Part shown: in pieces, positions 33,301-38,959 of the stretch
Position numbering within the stretch: position 1 is the stretch's first letter
Layout of the letters: each line of letters begins with the position of its first letter
Origin: an uncultured Akkermansia sp.
Lineage (GTDB): Bacteria; Verrucomicrobiota; Verrucomicrobiia; Verrucomicrobiales; Akkermansiaceae
Length of the DNA stretch: 38,959 nucleotides
Direction of reading: 5' to 3'
Assembly: GCA_947601655.1 (NCBI GenBank)
Contig: CANQGG010000015.1
Span: 1-38,959 of the forward strand
Translations under genes and position numbers: made by a program
Notes under the pieces: model-generated
Told to the model about the DNA's origin: nothing
Database searches by the model: none
The model's input: only the letters and a program-made list of their open reading frames with translations

Positions 33301-35826
33301 GATATTATTTTTGCCGAAGGTCAAAAGAGGTTTCTGGATGTGATGAGTCCGTATGCGCGGCAATTCACCGAGCAGATGGAGACGCCGGATATCGACGCCC
33401 TCACGGGCTTACCGCCGACAGTGGCTATTGAGCAAAACCGCTCTCGTGGCGGGTGCAAGTCCACAGTGGGTACAGTGACGGAGATCTGGCAATTCTTGCG
33501 TCTTCTTTACGCGAAACTCGGTAAGCCGCATTGTCCTCGCTGCGGCGTGGAGGTGGGCCGCCGTTCACCTGAGGAGATTCATGACGTCGTGTTGCAGGAA
33601 CTGGAGAAGCGTCCGCGCGAACTCATGATTGCCGTTCCTGTAGTGCGCAATCGTAAGGGACACTACGCTGATCTTGCACGCTGGGCCGCTAAAAAGAAGT
33701 ATCCCTATCTTATCGCAGATGGTAAGTTGATGACGCCGGATACCTTTACCCCGCTGGATCGTTACAGCAACCACGATGTGGATGTGGTAACCGCCGTGCT
33801 TGCCGTGAAGAAAAGTCGCATCACCATGAACGGTAGAGACTGTGACTCCTCCACTCTTGTAGAATGCATTGATCGTTCGCTGGAGATGGGTGACGGGTTC
33901 CTGAGGCTCATCACTAATGGTAAGCTCAGAAATGCCACGCTACTCGGTACACGCCTCACGTGCCCCAAGTGTGGGGAGAGTTATGCTGACCCCGAGCCGT
34001 CGACATTTTCGTTCAATTCGCCACATGGATGGTGCCCTACATGCTTGGGCAATGGATTTGTGCAGCGGCGTACCCGTTCTCATCGCGATGACGATGCCCG
34101 CGTCAGCGAGTTGGAGAAGGAGCTTCGCTACGATTTGGAAGCTGAGCAGGCGGCAGATAAGGGAGAATCCTCCTGCGTATGCCCGACTTGTGGTGGGTTG
34201 CGGTTGAATTCCTTTGCCCTCAAGGTCACTTTGTTTGGTCGTAATATCGCAGAAATGGGAGAAATGGATGCCTCTGAGGCGCTGCGCACGGTGCAAGATT
34301 GGCGCTTCGCCGGACGCTCGGCGGAGATTGCACGCAACGTGATGGCTGAGATTGAGCCGCGCCTGCGGTTTCTCCAGGGAGTAGGTCTTGGTTATCTCTC
34401 CATGAATCGTTCTGCTACTACGCTCTCCGGCGGGGAGATCCAGCGAATTCGTCTGGCGGCGCAGCTTGGTTCAAATCTGCGCGGCGTATTGTACGTGCTG
34501 GATGAGCCGACCATTGGCCTGCACCCGCGTGACAACGAGCGACTTCTTGTTACGTTGAAGGAGCTGAAAAATCGTGGCAATACGCTGCTCGTTGTGGAGC
34601 ATGATGAGGATACCATGCGCTGTGCTGATCACCTCATTGACCTCGGTCCCGGCGCCGGTGTGCGCGGAGGTAGCATCGTGGCGCAGGGCACGTTCGAGCA
34701 AGTGATGAAAAATCCTGCCTCAGTCACTGCACATGCACTTGCCCATCCCGAACCTCATCCCTTCTGCGGTAAATGGCTGTCGGTGAAGGATGCCGAGTGG
34801 CTGGAAGTCTCAGGCTGCACTCTGCACAACCTTCGCGGCGTGGATCTGCGGATTCCGCGTGCGCGCTTCACGGTAGTGACCGGTCCATCCGGCGCTGGAA
34901 AAACATCGTTAGCGATAGAGACTCTCAGTGCAGCCGTACGGCATGCCGTCGGTGCTTGCGATGTGCAGAAATGTTGGAAATCATACAAGGGGCTTAATTC
35001 AATTCGCGCGCTCTACATGGTGGATCAGTCTCCCCTTGGGAAGACTCCACGTTCCACACCCGCTACATACATCGGCATTTTTGACGAAATTCGCAGATTG
35101 TTCGCAGAGTCAGCAGATGCAAGGCGGTTGGGCTTCGATGCGAGTCGTTTTTCATTCAATACATCTTCCGGCAATTGCCCGGACTGCAAAGGAACAGGCT
35201 TTGTCCGGCGTGAAATGGATTTTCTCCCTCCCTGCGCTGTGCCATGCGAAACTTGCCGTGGTTCACGCTATAATTCCCGTACCTTGCAAGTGAGGTTTCA
35301 CGGTAAGACCATTGCTGAGGTGTTGGAGATGAATATGGAGCAGGCGGCAGATTTCTTCGAGAATCAGCCGCGCCTGGCGGATCCGCTGCGCTTGCTTTGC
35401 GATACCGGTCTGGGTTACCTCACTCTTGGTCAAGCCAGCAACACGCTTTCCGGAGGTGAAGCGCAACGCGTCAAACTTATTTCGGAACTCATCAAAGGGC
35501 GGCGCGCCGCCCTCACTGCCATTCGCCGCGGGCGCCCCATGCCTCAGGATCTCTACCTCATCGAGGAGCCAACCATAGGTCTGCATCCTCAGGATGTGCG
35601 TCTCCTAGTGCAGGTGCTGCGTCGCCTCGTCGAACTCGGCAACACGGTGGTTGTTATCGAACACAATCTCGAACTCATTTGCGAGGCGGATTATGTAATC
35701 GACATCGGTCCCGGAGCCGGAAGCGACGGTGGAAAAATCGTTGCTCAGGGTTCAGTCCGCCAAGTTGCTCGCTCTTCCAAAAGCGTGACTGCCCCCTTCA
35801 TGCGCCGAGAGATGCATTTCAGCTGA
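30301..35826 (+). CDS. uvrA: Double-length UvrA (four ABC modules)
   Basis: UvrA finds bulky DNA damage and loads UvrB in nucleotide excision repair. Normal UvrA is about 940 residues with two ABC modules; this one has 1841 and is a head-to-tail duplication. Walker A motifs occur at 36-43, 629-636, 989-996 and 1528-1535, and LSGGE signatures at about 478, 822, 1375 and 1716. Each module keeps a DEPT/DEPG-type Walker B. The second copy starts near residue 957. Zinc-type CxxC pairs are present, including CPACKG and CPECGG in copy one and CPRCG, CPKCG, CPTCLG and CPDCKG in copy two. The CPRCG finger after KLGKPH in copy two has no counterpart in copy one, which reads RLAEGRDEHG there. The arrangement may act as a tethered dimer. 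Duplicated UvrA is known in Chlamydiae, supporting a PVC origin. Confidence 0.96.
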   Translation: MDEHAADFIRIRGAAEHNLKRVDVDIPLGKLTVVTGPSGSGKTSLAISTLYAEGQRRYMETFSPYVRQFMDRMDKPAVESVDHVPPAIALGQRNSVKNSRSTVGTMTGINEYLKLVFSRLAEGRDEHGRVVRPTTPAGVAEELLREHDGSEALVCFGIEPVGTFDEMREALMGQGFLRVLVKGKVLRLEEAEKRALGMKKWVVVQDRLRIRPESKHRLIEAAENAFQHGQNITLISLKAGDGTWGKPVEYRSDWYPLLEPQPGLFSGNSPLGACPACKGYGRAISYDYNKGIEPELSLRDGALKMLSSPTLSACYKDLLRVNRKEKAVRLDVPWKKLTKKERDWVLYGNCGDMDVWQAYDNGYWYGYKGIFEDMEKHAHKLSVRVFLSYYRVYSVCPECGGGRLRPEALAFTLGKLTVPQVQSLPMDEMLQWVDAYVLPAVGEDRSLAQAARELRSRVAYLCEVGLPYLSASRLTRSLSGGEVERVSLTACLGAALTETLFVLDEPTVGLHSRDTARLITSMRRLADRGNTLVVVEHEEAVMRAADYLVDLGPGSGSAGGELVYAGAPAGIEKDKDSLTGQYLSGSRSIPIPKRRRKPKNWIRIRGAECHNLHGLDVDLPLGVYACLTGVSGSGKSTLACQVLYGTLHPESLDDEEKVHVKSLKGQGKLQDVVLVDQSPIVRTPRSSPALYMKFFEDIRALFVQEPAAMARGLKPGYFSFNSGEGRCSRCAGLGMEKVEMQFLSDIFVPCALCHGTRYTQQALSITHRGLNMAQVLAMDVKSALSFFGEEQSASARRIVEGLSLLQEVGLGHLALGQPLHTLSGGENQRLKLARILSETSSADKAGKGNLLILDEPGTGLHFADLEVLLRVFSRLVDQGHSLLVIEHNLELIKCADYVIDLGPEGGKDGGAIVASGTPEQLVASGKGYTAAYLAPLLGKKIRRDKSAMELRRSEPNKATHAICLRGARHHLLKNIDVDIRLHEMTVVTGLSGSGKSTLAFDIIFAEGQKRFLDVMSPYARQFTEQMETPDIDALTGLPPTVAIEQNRSRGGCKSTVGTVTEIWQFLRLLYAKLGKPHCPRCGVEVGRRSPEEIHDVVLQELEKRPRELMIAVPVVRNRKGHYADLARWAAKKKYPYLIADGKLMTPDTFTPLDRYSNHDVDVVTAVLAVKKSRITMNGRDCDSSTLVECIDRSLEMGDGFLRLITNGKLRNATLLGTRLTCPKCGESYADPEPSTFSFNSPHGWCPTCLGNGFVQRRTRSHRDDDARVSELEKELRYDLEAEQAADKGESSCVCPTCGGLRLNSFALKVTLFGRNIAEMGEMDASEALRTVQDWRFAGRSAEIARNVMAEIEPRLRFLQGVGLGYLSMNRSATTLSGGEIQRIRLAAQLGSNLRGVLYVLDEPTIGLHPRDNERLLVTLKELKNRGNTLLVVEHDEDTMRCADHLIDLGPGAGVRGGSIVAQGTFEQVMKNPASVTAHALAHPEPHPFCGKWLSVKDAEWLEVSGCTLHNLRGVDLRIPRARFTVVTGPSGAGKTSLAIETLSAAVRHAVGACDVQKCWKSYKGLNSIRALYMVDQSPLGKTPRSTPATYIGIFDEIRRLFAESADARRLGFDASRFSFNTSSGNCPDCKGTGFVRREMDFLPPCAVPCETCRGSRYNSRTLQVRFHGKTIAEVLEMNMEQAADFFENQPRLADPLRLLCDTGLGYLTLGQASNTLSGGEAQRVKLISELIKGRRAALTAIRRGRPMPQDLYLIEEPTIGLHPQDVRLLVQVLRRLVELGNTVVVIEHNLELICEADYVIDIGPGAGSDGGKIVAQGSVRQVARSSKSVTAPFMRREMHFS

Positions 35827-35972
35827 TAAACACGCTTTTCCGTGCTGGCAGGAGCGAGGGAACAGAGGGAAAATCTTGGAGGTGGGGGAAGATGGGTCAA
35901 TCAGGCACCATTCCTTACGCTCTCTCCGCGTGGGACAGAAGCTTGGAGGCGGTACGGGGAGTAGGTAATCAA
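35827..35972. other. Gap between convergent uvrA and yidC
   Basis: This is a 146-bp non-coding gap. I see only a weak CACG/CGTG hairpin near 35828-35842 and no convincing terminator for either gene. Confidence 0.5.
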
Positions 35973-37862
35973 TCAGCGTTGTTGTTGGGCGCGCCGCTTG
36001 AGTTCTTCCTGCTGAAGCTCAGCCATGCGCTCGAAAAAGCTTTTCTTGCCTTTACGTTTGGTTGGATCCACCTTTTTGAGCTCCGGTTGGGGCAGACGCC
36101 GGATGATCCTGGTCTGCACGATGGAGATGAGGTTGGTAGTGGTCCAGTACAGAGCAAGTGCGCTGGGGTAGGTATAGCAGAAAGCGAAAAAGAACAGGGG
36201 CATGAGACGAATGATACGCTGCTGCATGGGGTCTCCGCCTACCTGTGGAGTCATGCGCATTTGCAGGATCATGGTGATCGCCATGATGATGGGTAGAACG
36301 TTGATGGGAATGTCCCATCCCATTAGGGGGAGAGTAGCTACCGTATCCATCTGCGAGAGGTCGGTGACCCAGCCGATAAAGGGAGCGCCACGGAATTCTG
36401 CTGCTGTTTGCAGCACGTAGAAGAAGGAGAAAAAGATAGGAATCTGCAAAAACATTGGCAGGCATCCCCCCATGGGAGAGATGTTGTAGTCGCGGTAGAG
36501 CTTGATCATTTCCTGACTGGCCTTCTGCTGGTTATTGGCATACTTTTGGCGTATTTCCTGAACCTTAGGTTGCAGCAGGCTCATGCTCTTCATGCTTGTG
36601 TAGCTTTTGCGATAAAGCGGCCAGATGATCAGGCGCACCACAAAGGTCATGGCGACGATAGCCCAGCCCCAGTTGCCGAACCAACGGTAGAAGACGTTGA
36701 TCAGGTAATTCATGGGGTAGCTGATGATATGGAACACCCCATAATCCATGATGTAGTCAATTTTGGGGAATTCCTTTGTAAGATCGCTGAGCATGAGATT
36801 GAGCTTCGGACCGGTGAAGAGGTCATACTCGAGCGTTTTGCTGCCGCCAACCTGCTGATCCGTGGTAGCTGCTAGGGTGAAAGAGGGTATACCGATGGCT
36901 GCTTCCACGCCCGTGACATCTGGTTTGTCGCTACCGGGAACCTGCAGCCCTGCTACCGGAGCAGCATAATAGGAGCTTACCGGCTCCCCCTGCACTGGTC
37001 GCAGCAGGGTGGCGTAGTATTGGTTCATCACTCCCACCCAGCCAATGGTATTGCAATTCGTGTCGAAAATGCGGGCTTTATTTCCCCCGAACCAGGATGA
37101 GAAACTTCCGGCGTTTTCTTTATGGAAGGATTTATCTTCATAGCGGATGTAGTAGGTGTATTGCTGCCATTCGCGAGAGGAGATAGGAGCAGTGGCGCCG
37201 GCGTACACACCCCACTGCTGAGCAAGGCGAGCAAGCTTGCCGGTATTTTGCACGGTGATGCTCAGGTGCAGGCAATAGGCGTGCCCCTCAACAGAATTGC
37301 CTTCCGTATCTTTGAGAGGTTTCAGGGAGTAAACTTTGCGGATTTTCAGATCGTTGAGTTGACCCTCAAAAGTGACCTGTCGATCATTCGTATCCTCCGG
37401 AACAAGACGGTATACCGTGTTGTCAAAGATTGGAGCCGTCTGCTCATTGAGGCGGAACATGAGTGTGCCAATTCCCTGCTTAGCGAGGGAATTAAGCCGT
37501 ACGGAGGCAAGAAGATCTTCTTTCGTGCTGTTGATGGGTTTGTCGACCATTTCAACATCGGCAAGAGAAGCGCCTGTTGCACTGAAACGGAAAGTGGCCA
37601 GGGGCTTGCCCTCTGCATCGTGAGAGGTAAGTTCTGCCACGGGAGTGAGATCCACCCCGGTGGGCACGGGTACGGCTTCAGTGGCTGCAGTTGCAGCAGA
37701 GGAACTCTGTTCATCGTGAGATTGAGCAGTCGGATCAGCAGGGACCTGTGCAACCTGTGGAGACGGTTGCCCTGGGTGTGATGACTGCTCCGGCGTGAGC
37801 CACATGTTTACGCCGATGAGGACGGCGCAGAGGGAGACGACAATCCAAGCTGTTTTATCCAT
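35973..37862 (-). CDS. yidC: Membrane protein insertase YidC
   Basis: YidC inserts proteins into the inner membrane, alone or with SecYEG. The 629-residue protein has the Gram-negative layout. There is an N-terminal signal anchor (about 4-22), a low-complexity linker, a large periplasmic domain (about 60-360) and the conserved insertase core from YRWFGNWGWAIVAMTFVVRLIIWPLYRKS (about 390-418). PMGGCLPMFLQIPIFFSFFYVL (about 463-484) and the last helices near GWDIPINVLPIIMAI and PSALALYWTTTNLISIVQ follow. The cytoplasmic arginine for substrate binding is in VVRLIIWP. The basic C-terminal tail suits ribosome contact. It is the last gene of the rpmH-rnpA-yidD-yidC cluster. Confidence 0.96.
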   Translation of the reverse strand: MDKTAWIVVSLCAVLIGVNMWLTPEQSSHPGQPSPQVAQVPADPTAQSHDEQSSSAATAATEAVPVPTGVDLTPVAELTSHDAEGKPLATFRFSATGASLADVEMVDKPINSTKEDLLASVRLNSLAKQGIGTLMFRLNEQTAPIFDNTVYRLVPEDTNDRQVTFEGQLNDLKIRKVYSLKPLKDTEGNSVEGHAYCLHLSITVQNTGKLARLAQQWGVYAGATAPISSREWQQYTYYIRYEDKSFHKENAGSFSSWFGGNKARIFDTNCNTIGWVGVMNQYYATLLRPVQGEPVSSYYAAPVAGLQVPGSDKPDVTGVEAAIGIPSFTLAATTDQQVGGSKTLEYDLFTGPKLNLMLSDLTKEFPKIDYIMDYGVFHIISYPMNYLINVFYRWFGNWGWAIVAMTFVVRLIIWPLYRKSYTSMKSMSLLQPKVQEIRQKYANNQQKASQEMIKLYRDYNISPMGGCLPMFLQIPIFFSFFYVLQTAAEFRGAPFIGWVTDLSQMDTVATLPLMGWDIPINVLPIIMAITMILQMRMTPQVGGDPMQQRIIRLMPLFFFAFCYTYPSALALYWTTTNLISIVQTRIIRRLPQPELKKVDPTKRKGKKSFFERMAELQQEELKRRAQQQR

Positions 37863-37892
37863 GATACTGTGTCGAGTTAAGAAGAATTGGTT

Positions 37893-38138
37893 TCAGGTGG
37901 TTTTGCGAGGTGGAACTGGGTCATAACCGTGCCCGCCCCAGGGATTGCAACGCAGGATGCGCCACAATCCCATCAGCGTGCCGCGCACGGCTCCGTGCGT
38001 CTGTACCGCTCCGATAAAGTAGGCAGAGCAACTGGGCGTGAAGCGACAACCCGAATAGGGACCTGCCAGCGCATGCAGAGGTTTGCTGATGTACCGCTGG
38101 TAGAATCGGACAGATCGGATGAGGAAACGCGCCAACAT
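37893..38138 (-). CDS. yidD: Membrane protein insertion efficiency factor YidD
   Basis: YidD is a small, conserved, membrane-associated protein that helps YidC-dependent insertion. The 81-residue protein has the full motif set: [14 protein letters not shown] start ([13 protein letters not shown]), [20 protein letters not shown] with the conserved cysteines, and [14 protein letters not shown] near the end. It lies 12 nt after rnpA and 30 nt before yidC in the conserved order. Confidence 0.96.
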   Translation of the reverse strand: MLARFLIRSVRFYQRYISKPLHALAGPYSGCRFTPSCSAYFIGAVQTHGAVRGTLMGLWRILRCNPWGGHGYDPVPPRKTT

Positions 38139-38150
38139 GGGAAGAGTTGT

Positions 38151-38504
38151 TCACTTATTGAGTCTGTTGAGCAAGCCGAGAAAATCCTTTCGTAGAGCGG
38201 GAAAATCGGCGGTCGCCGCTGCCTGTCGGAGGAGGAGAACGACGTAGAGCCCCTTTTTCAACGGCTCTCCATATGCGCGCAGGAGCTCGCGCACGCGCCG
38301 TCGCAAGGTGTTGCGCAAAACGGCGCAACCAATGCGTTTGGTGACAATGATGCCGAAGCGAGACGGCTCAGATTCAGCAAATTGCACCACAGGGATGGGA
38401 GCAGAACTCAGCACGAAATAGCGTCCGGCGCAGGAGTCTCCCACGGCACGCACATAGGAAAATTCCCGTGTTCGCTTCAGTGTGTGGCACCGCCGCAGCT
38501 GCAT
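38151..38504 (-). CDS. rnpA: Ribonuclease P protein component
   Basis: RnpA is the basic protein subunit of RNase P, which trims the 5' ends of pre-tRNAs. The 117-residue protein has the N-terminal LKRTREFSYVRAVG and FGIIVTKRIGCAVLRNTLRRRVRE, which contains the family's RNxxRRRxRE signature (about 64-73). Its length is normal. It follows rpmH with a 73-nt gap that contains a stable hairpin, so its expression relative to L34 may be set by attenuation or RNA processing. Confidence 0.95.
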   Translation of the reverse strand: MQLRRCHTLKRTREFSYVRAVGDSCAGRYFVLSSAPIPVVQFAESEPSRFGIIVTKRIGCAVLRNTLRRRVRELLRAYGEPLKKGLYVVLLLRQAAATADFPALRKDFLGLLNRLNK

Positions 38505-38549
38505 CTCGTGGGGAAGAAGATAGTCAATCTAACGAAGGAGGGATAGCCG

Positions 38550-38576
38550 CCTCGTCCGTCCCACGGACGGATGAGG
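38550..38576 (-). other. Stable hairpin between rpmH and rnpA
   Basis: CCTCATCCGTCC pairs with GGACGGACGAGG around a 3-nt loop, directly after the rpmH stop. No T-run follows on the minus strand, so it is more likely a transcript-stabilising or processing structure than a terminator. Confidence 0.65.
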
Positions 38577-38577
38577 A

Positions 38578-38763
38578 TCAGACCCCGTGTTGGATAGTGT
38601 GGCGCTTGTAGTGCACCTCAGCGCCCTTGGGCATCAGACGCTTGCGTCCCTTAGCACGGCGGCGTGCCAGAATAGCGCGACCATTTTTGGAGGCCATGCG
38701 AGCACGGAAACCAAATTGGCGCTTGCGGCAGCGTTTGGAAGGCTGGTAAGTTCTCTTGCTCAT
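38578..38763 (-). CDS. rpmH: 50S ribosomal protein L34 (bL34), C-terminally extended
   Basis: The protein has the L34 signature [20 protein letters not shown] and then [21 protein letters not shown]. At 61 residues it exceeds the usual 44-46 by a basic tail of about 15 residues ([17 protein letters not shown]). ATG at 38763 is the natural L34 start; the frame is open upstream to 38820. It is the first gene of the conserved L34-RnpA-YidD-YidC cluster, driven by a near-consensus promoter. Confidence 0.95.
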   Translation of the reverse strand: MSKRTYQPSKRCRKRQFGFRARMASKNGRAILARRRAKGRKRLMPKGAEVHYKRHTIQHGV

Positions 38764-38818
38764 AGTGATATGTGTGACTAATAATGAAAAGTTAGTTGCC
38801 GTGTGGCGCGGGCGCCTC

Positions 38819-38846
38819 ATGATAGCCTAAAATGTGCGCATGTCAA
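38819..38846 (-). promoter_or_regulatory. rpmH promoter
   Basis: On the minus strand, TTGACA (38841-38846), a 16-nt spacer and TATCAT (38819-38824). The leader is about 49 nt. Confidence 0.75.
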
Positions 38847-38959
38847 GCACAAATTTAGTGGCAGAAGAGGTGAGCCACACGTGTCCCAAGAAAATAATGA
38901 GGGAGGGTAAGAGAAGACAAAAAAAAGGAAGGTTGATTTGTTTCCTCAGAAAAGAGTAT
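38847..38959. other. Window end, no gene seen
   Basis: This is purine-rich non-coding sequence with an ACACGTGT palindrome (38877-38884). The position upstream of rpmH is where dnaA or oriC lies in many bacteria, but I see no DnaA box. Confidence 0.4.

Noticed and set aside
38847..38959. oriC or dnaA region upstream of rpmH
   Set aside because: There is no DnaA-box cluster or dnaA coding sequence in the visible 113 bp.

Overview
The window reads as a chromosomal segment of a Verrucomicrobiota bacterium, most likely Akkermansia or a close gut relative. This rests on gene character only, not on any database search. The signs are a double-length UvrA of the kind also known from Chlamydiae, a very large autotransporter with PATR-type passenger repeats and a signal peptide of the style common in Akkermansia, a Gram-negative TonB system, and few strong Shine-Dalgarno sequences.

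Layout. (1) 105-4891: a cobalamin-riboswitch operon with a BtuB-like TonB-dependent receptor, a family-5 solute-binding protein and a TonB protein, joined by a 3-nt gap and a GTGA overlap. (2) 4921-9290: a purine cluster, purC, a PurS-like gene, purL and purQ, behind a consensus promoter. (3) 9302-16952: a solo tyrosine recombinase divergent from a 2140-residue autotransporter. The 253-bp region between them carries two 19-bp palindromes enclosing 126 bp, so it may be an invertible promoter or a shared operator. (4) 17084-22359: a DedA membrane protein, NADP-type glutamate dehydrogenase, an anchored protein of unknown function, a 34-residue COX24/bS22-like ribosomal protein and a DUF5009/HGSNAT-like acyltransferase. 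(5) 22450-26337: glnS, ribBA and a phosphodiester glycosidase domain protein. (6) 26355-30146, minus strand: a LysM protein with an apparently degenerate L,D-transpeptidase domain, an unknown protein, acpP, coaX, an MGDG-synthase-like glycosyltransferase and tRNA-Gly. (7) 30266-35826: the four-module UvrA. (8) 35973-38846, minus strand: the rpmH-rnpA-yidD-yidC cluster.

Most of the content is housekeeping: purines, riboflavin, CoA, aminoacylation, DNA repair and membrane protein insertion. The accessory parts are the B12-controlled uptake operon and the recombinase/autotransporter locus. The locus is the best candidate for an undescribed system, since an adjacent recombinase could switch a giant surface protein.

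A second theme is promoter architecture. Four genes (dedA, the acyltransferase, glnS, uvrA) have a well-formed -35/-10 pair with a 17-nt spacer, and the start codon lies only 6-7 nt after the -10 box. Their transcripts should be leaderless. The same geometry fixes several start codons downstream of the longest possible open frame.
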